Source: Alligator mississippiensis (Eukaryota > Chordata > Crocodylia > Alligatoridae). Taken from it: 64,000 nt of DNA. Location: assembly GCF_030867095.1 (NCBI RefSeq), contig NC_081826.1:44246001-44310000 (forward strand), read 5' to 3'. The position numbers and the translations under genes are program-made. The notes beneath the pieces were generated by a model that did not search any database, was not told the DNA's origin, and saw only the letters and a program-made list of their open reading frames with translations. Below are positions 12,912 through 22,838 of this stretch, piece by piece. Positions within the stretch are counted from its first letter, which is position 1. Each line of letters begins with the position of its first letter.

Positions 12912-13814
12912 TGTAACAAGGCGGTTAAATTCTTGTTATGGAGAGGGAAGAGAGAAGGCTGGAAAGTGGACCTGGTCTCTTTTATGACTAGGGCCTTCTG
13001 GGCTAGCAAGGACCAGATGTAGCTGAGTGGGCCACATGACAGATAAGAACTTGCCCAGCCAAAGGGGAAAGGGCAGTAGGGCCCAGACCATGGAGAGGTT
13101 TGGGCTGTCCACCTGGAGGAGAGGAGCCTTGCTAGACTCTCTAAGTAGCTCTGGAGAGAAGAAGGTTTGATTTGAAGTTTTCCTTTGCCATCAGCTTATT
13201 AAATGGCAAGTCCATGGGATGGACCCTTGAGATAAAATTTGTCCATCACCTCAAGGTGGTAAAAAAAGTTTAAATTGAGGATTCCTTTTTTTCCTTCTTG
13301 TTTGATGGACATCCAGTGGACTGGGAGTGGCTGTAAGGGGAGATGTGGAAGCCACAGGAAAGAATGTTCTCAGATTCTGCCTAACCTACTTCCCACAAGG
13401 AAGACTGGAGCTGTAGGCACAGTAGCATAAAGGTCCACTTGCATAGCACAAGACATTGAATAGATGCCTAGGTTGTAGGTTCTCAGTGAGGACCTGGGAG
13501 TAGCCTGTAGTCTGAGGCAACTGAACTGAGAGACAGAGACTGAGAATCAGAACCGTGAGACAGAGAAAGAAACCAGCCAAGTGATGGCCTGACCAGGGAG
13601 CCATCCAGCACTATAAACCCCATGGAGTGGTGAGAGCCTGCCTTAGGATCCCTCTCAACTCCTGCTTCAAGCAGGGGCAAGACACCTCCCAAATGAGCTC
13701 TTTTTCCAACAAGGCGTGGCGGGAGAGTGGCACTGTGAGGTCTGCGAGCGGGCAGGTGTGTCAGGACTGACTGTAATGGGATGAGGGGACCCCTTTCCCC
13801 CTGGCCCTGTCACA
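12912..13814. mobile_element. Solo-LTR-like element, 903 bp, with 5-bp target duplication
   Basis: The element starts TGTAACA and ends TGTCACA, so the ends are TG...CA with 6 of 7 inverted bases matching. It is flanked by identical CTGGC at 12907-12911 and 13815-13819. A 5-bp duplication plus TG...CA ends is the signature of integrase-mediated insertion (retrovirus-like or Ty3-type LTR). No internal gag/pol is present, so a solo LTR formed by recombination is the simplest reading. A TATAAA lies at 13612 on plus, but no good polyadenylation signal follows, so orientation is unresolved. Family not recognised. Confidence 0.65.
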
Positions 13815-13819
13815 CTGGC

Positions 13820-14819
13820 CCTCTATGAAAAATTGGCCATTACTGAATTCCCTTCTGTGCTCACTTTGATCTGTCCTTTCATTTTATACTCTTCTGTCTT
13901 CCTTGTTTTTCCCAGTGGCAGAAAAGGACTATTAAATTATTTCTGTGAAACTAGCACTTCTGTTTGCATCAGAGAGCTGGCAGACATCTCAAATTTATTT
14001 CACATTCATGTGTGTCTTAATAGATTGTAGTAGGGAACTGAAGGAATCTGATTTGAAGTCGTAAAGTCCTGAACTTCAGATCTTCCCTTGGACAAGGCTT
14101 TAGTCAGCTTTTGCCAAAACAAACCAAGATATAAATCGGACAGTGCCTTGACCAGTATTTATCTCTCTCCCCTCTGTCTACCTCTTCCTGATTTGCAGTA
14201 CTGTAGGCTACAAGATCCTGCAAACCTTTACACCTTGTGCACAGTCCCATTGCTTCTGCATGGGATGCACATAGGTGTAAGCACTGGAAGTTATGGAATA
14301 AACAGAAAGTTCCCCACCCAGGCATAGATACAAGAGTTTGCAGATCAGGGTCCTAAATCTTCTATATTTTAAGAGACCATGGGAGGATCTAATCTTATTC
14401 TAGATGTAGCTTCTAGGGGAGACATCAGTCCAAAAGGCAGAATTTGCTGTTGGAATCACTTTTTAAAAATCACCTGTTTCTACACTCTGGCCTGAATATT
14501 GCAATGGAGCATGTCTGAGCAGATGGCTTTTATTGTAGCAGGGATTGTCAACAACATACAGGGGGTAAGACTATCCTGCCAAATATAATTACTTTGTTTG
14601 ATATACATGAAAAGATATAGTAAAATATATATTGGAAATGTTTTGTAAAGCAGTATGTTACGTTGTGAGAGTACAATTTTGAATACTTCTAAATGCTTAG
14701 TCAAATCAGGTTTTACTTTTAATAATAGATTTTATTTTTAAAATAAATCTTTAATAGATTTTATTTTCTGTAGAAATTTTGTAGCCTGGATAGTGCCTGA
14801 TGTTTTGTTTATTAGTACA
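13820..14819. other. No gene seen
   Basis: AT-rich DNA. The part around 14720-14765 is a run of TTTTA/AAAAT motifs with local self-complementarity. No gene-like frame is seen. Confidence 0.45.
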
Positions 14820-15530
14820 TAAAATCATCATAAAATCATAGGAAAACAAGGAAAGAACATCAAGAGGTCATTTAGTCTAAGCCCCTGTTCAAGGCCAGAT
14901 CGTAAATGTCCATCTAACCTGCACTTAAAAACTTACAATGTCAGATTCCACAACCTCTCTAGGTAATCTGTTCAAGTGCTTAAGTGCTTCAGAGTTAGAA
15001 AATTCTTTGTAATGTCTATCCTACATGTCCCTTCTTGCGATTTAATCATATTATTTCTTGTCCTGTTCCTTGTCCACACAGAAAATGATTGATCACTCTC
15101 CCTTTTTATAATAACCCTTTCTATATCTGGATGACTGTTATGAAAACACAGCTCAGTCTTCTTTTCTGTAGACTAAATAACCCCAGTTCTTTTGACTTCT
15201 CCTTGTATGTCATTTTTTTAGACTTCTAGTTATTTTTGTTGCTGTCCTCTGGATTCTTTCCAATTTGCCCTCAGGTATGTTGAAATGTAGGGCCCAAAAT
15301 TAAACATTGTTCTCCAGGTAAGACCTCATCAATGCTGACTTACTTTTCGTGATTTGCCTGTAAGACTCCTGTTGATCTTAACTTATTTATTTGCAGTAGT
15401 ATTACACTGTTGAGTCATATTCAGCTTGTGATTCACTATGAGACTCCAGGGTTTTTTTTCCTACAGAACTGCAGCCTAGTCATTCATTCCCCACATTGTG
15501 TTCTAGTAGGAAGTCTCTCCAGTAGGTTTA
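14820..15530 (-). mobile_element. Old CR1 LINE fragment (3' part)
   Basis: Read on the minus strand, this ends in the CR1 3' tail. On plus it starts with repeated AATCAT/AAATCATAGG, followed by AAGAGGTCATTTAGTCTAAG CCCCTG, the classic GAGGTCATCTAGTCCAGCCCCC of CR1 3' UTRs. Further in are CR1 landmarks such as the blocks around TTCTTGTCCTGTTCCTTGTC and CTGGATTCTTTCCAATTTG. Many substitutions and indels leave no frame, so it is much older than the copy at 18-19 kb. Confidence 0.75.
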
Positions 15531-15639
15531 ACACAGCTATTCCTCACAGAAGAAAAAGATGCTTATGAGATAAGTTGACACATCATAGAGCATTAGCAGG
15601 CTAGAAGTTGGGTTGGATGCAAGGATGATACATAAATCA

Positions 15640-15840
15640 GTAAATGTTATGTAATCAAGATGTTATACACACATTTGTTTGATCCTCATGATACCTCTGT
15701 AAAGTAGATGGAGAAGCATTATTATTCCGTGTTTGCAGCTAAAAAACAGAAAAGAGTGCTGTAACTCAGCAAAGGCCATTCAGCATTCCTGTGTCAGGAC
15801 CAGGATTAGAAGTTAGACCCTTATGGTTATTCCCCATGAC
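15640..15840 (+). mobile_element. Ancient L2/MIR 3'-end relic
   Basis: The block TTGATCCTCATGATACCTCT, then TATTATTCCG..., then AGGACCAGGATTAGAAGTTAG is the diverged layout of L2/MIR-type 3' ends. That layout is 'gatcctcacaataacc..', 'attattatcccc', 'agagccaggattagaac'. It has no coding capacity. The boundaries are approximate. Confidence 0.55.
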
Positions 15841-16994
15841 ATCTGCCATGTGCATTTCCATCTGCCATGGGCATTACACCCAAATACTTAAGTCTTTTGG
15901 ACTACACTGGCCTAAGAAACATTAAATTAACCTAGTCTTCCTGAAGGAAGCCTTTTCTCATTCTGCAACGTCTCTTTATTTGTTTCAATACATTATGGGA
16001 TAGGTTTACTGAGGAAAGACTAAGGTAAAGGTATGGTTTATGTTGAATCTTGAAGGCACTCAGGTTTGTTGTCTTTCTGATTTTCTTCTAGAAGTGAGGT
16101 CCACAGTCTTGTGCCAGTTCTTGGGGAAAATGCACTCTTGAGGCTGACAATGTCTTTGCTCCAGGAGAGGCAGCTGCTTGGATAATTGGTCTCAGTCCCT
16201 TATGCAGCCTTAAAGATGTAAGGAACATACCTTTGAGTTTGCCCTGATATTTCATGGAACCTACTGAAAAGGACAGAGTATGGGGGTTGAGGAGTGGCTT
16301 TTCATAGGAATACTCCTACTCGTTTGAGTAAAAGGAGGTTTGATATTTGTTCTTTACCTTTTGTCTTAAAATTATTTTCTCACTCTAAAAGTTTAGCATA
16401 CAGCCTATACTGTAACAATACTGAGAGGTTTAGGGAACCAGCTGTATACCATGGGCGCTTGTCCACGTTACACTTCTTCTGTTTCCATGTCACACTTTTC
16501 CTCCGTCCATGTGACAAAAATCGCCATTAAGCTAGCTAAATTGCATCTGTAGATCCACATTATCAGCTGATTTTATGGTTTTTAGGGGGGTTTTCTGTGG
16601 TAATTTAAAATACCTCCAACATGTTTTATTTTTAGCTCCTGAATTTCTTCCATGAGGGTTTTTTTTATTGTTTTAAATTTTCAATGTGGATCTGAATTAC
16701 GCCCCAAAATGGGATTTTCTGTGCTTTGCAACAATTTCATCACCAGGTGCTGCTTGAGCTCACTTGGTAATCCATGGAAATCCATTGAATTTTTATTGCA
16801 ATGCTGCAACAAGACTCCAGGGGTTAATCTTGCAAATTTTTATTGGTGATTTAGTTCAAGGTTCAGATGAATGAAAAATACAGCTTTTTTGGATTCCAAA
16901 AAAAATAGTTCCCTGTGTTCCCCTGCACTTTGTGGCAAAGATCAAAATGTTATGGGTCAGGCAGTTCAAGACTCAGGTAAACTAAAATTAATTT
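15841..16994. other. No gene seen
   Basis: The part at about 15950-16260 has the look of a diverged reptile interspersed repeat (GAAGTGAGGTCCACAGTCTT... style), but I cannot name it. The rest is T-rich unique DNA. Confidence 0.35.
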
Positions 16995-16999
16995 TTGTT

Positions 17000-17300
17000 G
17001 GACTGGGTTTTTGGTTGTAGCAGTGTTGGTCTAAGGACACAGGCAAACCCCCAAGATTTTAAACCTGGAGTGGTTTTTGTCTCCCTGTGGTTCAGGAGCT
17101 GTGGGTCAGGAGTGAGGGGCACCAGCTGGGCTTGGTGGGGCAGGTCAGGAGTGAGAGGAACAGGCAGGGCTGGAGGTGGCAGGGGACTGTGGGTTGGGAG
17201 TGAGGGGTACCAGCTGGGCTGGGGAGGCAGGTCAGGAGTGAGGGGAACCTGCAGGGCTGGGAGGGTAGGGGGCTGAAGGTCAGGAGTGAAGGGCCCTGCC
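17000..17300 (+). repeat. GC-rich minisatellite with ~87-bp higher-order unit
   Basis: After a fragment containing TTGTAGCAGTGTTGGTCTAA, the sequence repeats GGTCAGGAGTGAGGGG with alternating tails. CACCAGCTGGGCT alternates with AACAGGCAGGGCTGG, about 42 and 46 bases each, so two monomers make an 87-bp dimer present roughly twice. A homologous inverted block lies at about 21060-21345. The open frames across it are repeat-driven and not genes. Confidence 0.7.
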
Positions 17301-17319
17301 AGTGTATGGTGAGGGCTGT

Positions 17320-17470
17320 GCTAAACTGTTATATGTGGGGTGCATCTCAGGCCGCCCCATTCGCTGTTATATGCAGCTGTCATACCCCAGATCTGGGTGC
17401 ATATCTGCCATTCCCATGAACTGTTATTTGGTTATTACACCCCAGAGCTAGGGCCACCCCATGCCATGCC
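17320..17470 (+). repeat. CTGTTATATG-containing repeat module
   Basis: CTGTTATATG or a close variant recurs at about 17329, 17365 and 17420, each followed by CAYACCCCAGA-like sequence. The same module, reverse-complemented, lies at about 20780-20960, also next to the minisatellite. The order minisatellite, GGGCTGTGCTAAA, CTGTTATATG is therefore conserved between two inverted loci. Confidence 0.65.
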
Positions 17471-17513
17471 TCTAGCACTGGGGACTTTCCTGGACACCCC
17501 TGACCATGTGGGT

Positions 17514-17886
17514 GGCCCAGGAAGGATTTCCAGCTGTCATCCCAACCCCAAAAAACAGTTCCTTATTCAAGCCTGTGTACTTAGTATAGTGTACATGGCA
17601 GTCCGTGAGTTGGCAGCCTGGCATGAACAAACAGCGCTTTGGGCCAGACAAGACTCTAGTCAGAGATGTCTGGGAGATTCCCCTAGTGGCACAGAGTCAT
17701 GGTGTGGGGGGCCTAAGAAGGATTTTCCATTTCTAATCCCAGCCCAAAAGAAATTCCTTATTTGGGTTTATATACTTATTATAGTGTACATGGGGGACTG
17801 TCAATCAGGCCACAATTTGGGCCATGCAAGACTCTCATCAGAGGTATCCAGGAGAGTCCCCTGGTGGTACACAGGCATAGTGGATG
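17514..17886. repeat. ~196-bp direct tandem duplication
   Basis: Copy 1 begins GGCCCAGGAAGGATTTCC at 17514 and copy 2 begins GGCCTAAGAAGGATTTTCC near 17710. Both contain TATAGTGTACATGG (17587, 17778) and TTGGGCCA.(A)CAAGACTCT (17639, 17817), and both close with a CCCCTRGTGG block. A 185-codon open frame spans both copies, but it is repetitive and resembles no protein I recognise. Confidence 0.7.
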
Positions 17887-17989
17887 CAGACTATTAATTT
17901 ACATATTGTTTGGTAAATATGCATAGCTAATGAAATTCTCTCTCCTTAGAACCTGTAATTCATTAATGAGAAGCTTTTATTGTGTATCG

Positions 17990-19218
17990 ATTCATAGATG
18001 CTAGGGTTAATAGATCATTGAGTCTGACTCCCCGCATAGGCAGGAAAGAGTGCTGGGTTCCGATGACCCCAGCCAGATGCCTATCCAACCTCCTCTTGAA
18101 GACCCCCAGGTTAGGGGAGAGCACTATCTTCCTTGGGAGCCCATTCCAGATTTTGGCCACTCTGACTGTGAAGAAGCTCTTCCTAATGTCCAGTTTAAAT
18201 CTGTTCTCTGCTAGCTTATGGCCATTATTTCTTGTAACCCCCAGGGGTGCCTTGGTAAGTAGAGTCTCACCAATTCCCTTCTGCGCCCCCATGATGAACT
18301 TATAGGCAGCCACAAGGTCACCTCTCAACCTTCTCTTGCAGAGGCTGAAGAGGTCCAGGTGCCCTAGTCTCTCCTCGTAGAGGCCTGCAAGCCCTTAACC
18401 ATATGAGTGGCCCTTCCCTGGACCCTCTCCAGGTTATCCACATCCCTCTTGAAGTGTGGCGCCCAAAACTGCACGCAGTATTCCAACTGCAGTCTGACCA
18501 GCGCCCGATAGTGGGGAAAGTATCACCTCCTTGGTTCTGTTTGTCAAGTATCTGCTGATGCACGATAAAATGCACTTAGCTTTGCTGATGACTTCGTCAC
18601 ACTGACGACTCATGTTCATCTTGGAGCGAGCTATGACTCCGAGATCCCTTTCTGTTTCCGTGCTGCCGAGCAGGTAATTTCCTAGGCTGTAGGTGTGCTG
18701 GACATTTTTCCTCCCTAGGTGCAGCACTTTGCATTTCTCCTTGATAAACTGTATTCTATTGTTTTCTGCCCATTTGTCCAACCTGTCCAGGTCTGCCTGT
18801 AGTTGTTCCCTGCCCTCTGGTATGTCAACTTCTCCCCACAGTTTTGTATCATCTGCAAACTTGGACAGAGTACACTTCGCTCCCTCGTCCAAGTCACTGA
18901 TGAAGACATTGAAGAGTATCGGTCCAAGGACCGAGCCCTGCGGGACCCCACTACCCACACCCTTCCAGGTCGATACTGACCCATCCACCACCACTCTCTG
19001 TGCATGACCCTCTAGCCAATTTGCCACCCACTGGACTGTGTAATCATCCAAGTCACAGCCTCTTAATTTGTTCACCAGTATGGGGTGGGATACCGTATCG
19101 AAGGCCTTCCTGAAGTCTAAGTAAATGATATCTACCCCTACTCCTGTGTCCAGGTGTTTTGTAACCTGGTCATAAAAACAGACTAGATTAGTCAGGCATG
19201 ATCTACCTGCTACGAAAG
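17990..19218 (-). pseudogene. CR1 LINE, 5'-truncated, reverse transcriptase C-terminal part
   Basis: The minus strand encodes the palm-to-thumb part of a CR1 reverse transcriptase, the enzyme that copies the element's RNA at a nicked target. Visible motifs are VGSGVPQGSVLGPILFNVF (RT motif B region), the catalytic KFADDTKLWG (YxDD-like FADD) and the downstream HLGRKNVQHTYSLGN block (frame 18434-19075). A one-base insertion near 18512 breaks the frame. The protein resumes at 17963-18328 (GDLVAAYKFI..., WNGLPRK, SPNLGVFKRRLD). The stop after AGVI is lost relative to the 57-kb copy. The 5' end is cut at about 19218, as usual for CR1. By eye the protein is roughly 86% identical to the 56-kb copy over about 186 residues. 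Not autonomous. Confidence 0.9.
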
Positions 19219-19221
19219 ATT

Positions 19222-20370
19222 AGCTTTGAAAAAGGAACTGGGCACCAGAAATAAGGACTTGGGACTTAAAGAAACAAACTGCAGCCTCATGAACCATAGC
19301 ATAAAGCTTTGGTGTTGGCTGCCCTGAAACAGTGGATGTTGAGAAGGCCAGTCACTGCCAGCCAGGGGTCCCTGCCTGACACTGCTGGGGTGGGGGGCGG
19401 GGGAGAGGGGCTGTGTAGTGCAGATGTTCCTTGATCTTCAGTAGAGGCAGGCTGTTTGAAATTTGGGGAGCAAACCCTAGCATGTGACCTGGAGCACCCC
19501 AAAATTGTGGATGGTAAGGGCAGGCCACTAACTGCAAGCAGAAGGTCCCCTACAGTCCTAGGCCTGGGCAGAGGTGGAACTAGCAGGGAATTTTGCAAGT
19601 GAATGTTCCTGGGACCTCAGAAATGTGGGGGGTGGGTGACTGATGAACAGAGCAAATAAAGTGCATGGCTTGCCAAGTGCAAATCACAGCTAAACAGGCT
19701 TTTGCCAATTCTTGGAGAGAACTCTAACATGTAACATTGGGTACATGTGGTATGGGTTGGGTAGCTCTGGGTAATTAATCATGGAATAGGCCTTTGGCAT
19801 ACTGGAAGGTAATGCAGGAATGGGGATTTGTCTCTGTGGACTGCTTGCTAGGGCATGACTTCCTCTATTCCTAACGGGACAAGCAACAAGAAAACAATAA
19901 TATTGCTGCTCCTAGAACAGTCAAATCAAAGAAGTCTGCTTCTAGCAGAGAAAACTATATGATTTATTGAACTGGGCTGGTGTCTGTTCAAACTCCTGGA
20001 AAGCCAGGTTGGGAGGTCTGCCTCAAGGCACAGACTGATGAGAGCTGTAACCTGAGCTGCAGGAGAACCAGAATTAATATGCAAATAGGGTTACTGTGAA
20101 ATGCTGATAGGACAGTGCACTGTCAGATTTCAAGTCTCCTCCTAAAAAGCAGACCTGATGTCCTTGGACTCTGTGGCATAACATGATGAAACCATGTCTG
20201 ACTCTGTCTAAAAATAAAATAAAATAAAATAGCTCAATCAAAAAGAGCATGGTCACTAATTTGTCATGCTTTGGGGTGCCTTTCACTTCCAACCCTCTTC
20301 CAGGGCCCCAGCCAAAAAGCAGCTTCTTTGGAGCACTCTTAATGCTGACAAAGCAATTCAAAGGGGGTCT
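19222..20370. other. No gene seen
   Basis: A moderately GC-rich block (19300-19640) gives a 103-codon minus frame without recognisable domains. An (AAAAT)n tract lies at 20212-20231. Confidence 0.4.
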
Positions 20371-20372
20371 AG

Positions 20373-20510
20373 GTTTTTGGTTGTAGCCGTGTTGGTCTAA
20401 GGACGTAAGCAGGCAAGGTTCTTTGGGTAGATGTGATATCTTTTATTAGACCAACTAAGTAGTTAGAAAAAAGTTCTTGACAAGCTTTTGGGTGCAGTCT
20501 TTTGGCATGG
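20373..20510 (-). mobile_element. Interspersed repeat with TAGACCAAC...AAAAGATATC end
   Basis: On the minus strand it reads GCTTGTC...AGTTGGTCTAATAAAAGATATCA and ends GTCCTTAGACCAACACGGCT ACAACC. These motifs belong to a widespread reptile interspersed repeat that I know by sequence but cannot name with confidence. Related pieces lie at 17008-17045, 43545-43625 and 44090-44225. Confidence 0.55.
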
Positions 20511-20779
20511 GGAGCCTCTGCTGTTCTAAGACTCCAAGAAATAAAAGAAACTAAGTGTGTGGCAGGATATCAGTGAAAATGTAAATAGGGTCGGCACTCC
20601 AGGATTTGGCCAGGGTCACTCAACTGGTTTTACAGGTTCTGTTGAAGAATCTTAAGGTAATGGTCTGAGGGGGGATGGGAAATGGTCCTCTCCATTCCTA
20701 CAGGAGGCACAGTATACAGCAATCACACAGAAAACATGATCATGCTTTACAGTCAAGCCACTGCCCCCCAGCCTTGCCA

Positions 20780-20960
20780 GTGTCCCTCAACCCCCTCACT
20801 CCTGCCAGGGTGGCCCTACCTCTGGGGTGTAATGGTCACATATAACAGTGTAAGGGGAGGGCTGAGATACACCCCAGGGCTGGGTGCAATGGCCACATAT
20901 AACAGTTTTTAGCACAGCCCGCAACATACACTGTTATATGTGGCCATTACAACCTAGAGT
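20780..20960 (-). repeat. CTGTTATATG module with perfect 18-bp hairpin
   Basis: Arms 20888-20905 and 20931-20948 (AATGGCCACATATAACAG and its exact complement) pair perfectly across 25 bases. The block is the inverted homologue of the module at 17320-17470. Confidence 0.75.
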
Positions 20961-21059
20961 TGGGTACATTGCAGGACCCAAGCCTCTCCAAAAGTATGTG
21001 ACTCTCCTCTTCCTGCAGTGGCCTGGGGGTTGTGGCATGAGTGCGTGGTGGGCTGGTAG

Positions 21060-21345
21060 CTGGTGTGGGTGGCACCCCTGCCCCCCCAGCCCTGCCTGTG
21101 TCCCTTACTCTGAACCTGAAGTCCCCCCCCCCACCAGCTCTGCCAGTGCCTCTCAGTCCTAGATAACCTGCAGCCCTCCAGCCCAGCTGGTGCCTGTCAC
21201 TCCTGACCTGCAGCCCCCTGCCTTCCAGCCCCCTTCCTCCACAAACCCTGCCGGTGCACCTCACTCCCTACCTGCAGCCCCCTGCCTCTTCAGCCCAGCT
21301 GGTGCCCCTCATTCCTGACCCGCAGCCCCCTGCACTCCCAGAAAG
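21060..21345 (-). repeat. GC-rich minisatellite, inverted homologue of the 17-kb block
   Basis: Units such as CAGCCCAGCTGGTGCC..CACTCCTGACCTGCAGCCC repeat with a period of about 45-87 bases. Reverse-complemented they match the GGTCAGGAGTGAGGGG units at 17.1 kb. The C-rich strand gives spurious frames on both strands. Confidence 0.7.
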
Positions 21346-21479
21346 AGGCAGCAGTATGACTGTCAGGCAGAGCAATGGCAAGCAGAGGGTGGCCAAAGGA
21401 GGACAGGGACATGTTGCTGGGGAACAAACACCTTTGTACTTTCTCCCTGTATGATCCTTACACTTTGAGGCAGACCCCT

Positions 21480-21830
21480 GTGAATGTCTGCAAAGCTACT
21501 TCTTTGTACTCCTTCAAATATCTCCTTAAAACTCTGCTGTCATGCTTACATAAAAACTTGACAGTGGTTAGGCTGCTGATCTGCTGAAAACCACTGCCTC
21601 TCAACATGACCTGTGTCAGATTATTGTTTCCTCATAGTTGCCTGCCTGCCTGTCTGTCCAGCTGTTGTTTTTCATCTTATTCTTAGACTGTCAATTCTTT
21701 GAGGCAAGGACCATCTTCTTCTCCAGTATTTGTATGGTGCATAGCACTGATCCATAACTAGGGCTTATTGGCACTATGATAATATTAAAAAAAACTAATG
21801 ACAATCATTAATAATTTATTCTCCAGGAAT
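21480..21830 (+). mobile_element. L2 LINE 3' end
   Basis: The upstream part reads as the end of an L2 protein (TSLYSFKYLLKTLLSCLHKN, in frame at 21375-21587). It is followed by the L2-like 3' tail TTAGACTGTCAATTCTTTGA GGCAAGGACC...CATAGCACTG...GGGCTTATTGGCACTATG. This tail is the well-known 'gactgtaagctctttggggcaggga' structure. The relic is frame-broken and old. Confidence 0.7.
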
Positions 21831-22139
21831 AATTCAACAAGCTCTAGTCACAGTATAAAAAAGGAAGCATATTCCTCTTGCAGACTTTTCACATGAAAAC
21901 AATTCTCAGACTCTATGTTTGTGTGCATGACCAGTAACAGAAATATTTTCTTAAGAAGCTATAATGTTTCAGTTGCCATTGCAAACATGTCTGATGCAGT
22001 ATGTGAACCTGAGGTGAAATACTGCAGAAACTCTACTGGAAACTCACTTCTAAGAAACATGGACTGGACACGTAATTAGTAATGTAGCCAGTTACATAGT
22101 ATATCTGGAGACTGCGAAGTAGGTAAAAAGTCTTTTGAG

Positions 22140-22838
22140 ATATATGACCGGAGGGCAGAATTCGGAAGTCCCCATGCAGTTCTTACTCTGTTCCTACTCA
22201 GGCAGGCCCTCTACAACTCCCTTGGGAAGCTGCCTGAGTAAGATCTATATAAAACCTGAGGGGAAGATGAGAAGAACTGTGTTGCAGGTGTCAGGATTTT
22301 TGGTTTTTTTTTTTCCCCACCTTCCTCAAAAGCACTGGATGTTGGCTGCAGCTAAGGCTGGGGATTTTGACTGGGGTGCGCTGGTATTCCCACTGGAACT
22401 AAAACCCGGAAGTTTCTTGGTTAGAGAGTCTTGCCTCTCTGCTCAGGATGACCAATATAACACATTTCGGGATCAAGAAGGAATTTTACTCTGTGAGCTG
22501 ATTCCTATGAGCTGCCGGGGGTTTTACCTTCCTCTGTAGTGTGGGGATTGGCCCTTTTCATTGGCTCTGTCTAGTACCCTTTTACAACCCTTTCAGCAGT
22601 GGGACACTGACGTCAAGTCCTTGTCTCCCTGCTTTACCTGGGGCAGATTAAGGTGCTTTTGGTGTCTTGTAGTTGTGAAGCAAGTGGATCGTGTAGTTTT
22701 AGGAACAGGTTAGACAAGGATTTATATGGGATGGTTTGTATAGGGATGATCCTTCTTTGAGCAGCGGTTGGACTAGATGACCTCTGGAGATCCCTTCTGG
22801 ACCTTCTTTTCAATTATTTTACGATTCTGTGAATCTTG
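22140..22838 (+). mobile_element. CR1-type LINE 3' UTR/end
   Basis: The right end reads GTTGGACTAGATGACCTCTG GAGATCCCTTCTGGACC...ACGATTCTGTGAATC, the diagnostic CR1 3' terminus. Upstream (22310-22600) is a long 3' UTR with TTGGCTGCAGCTAAGGCTGG, matched by similar sequence at 51010-51110. The 134-codon open frame at 22135-22539 lies inside this UTR and is not a gene. Confidence 0.75.

Noticed and set aside
16995..17276. Gly/Trp-rich 93-codon frame resembling a repeat protein
   Set aside because: It is the translation of the 87-bp minisatellite; the periodicity is in the DNA.
17340..17897. 185-codon plus-strand open frame
   Set aside because: It spans a 196-bp tandem duplication and the CTGTTATATG module, so it is repeat-driven and not a gene.
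22135..22539. 134-codon plus-strand open frame
   Set aside because: It lies within the 3' UTR of a CR1-type LINE.
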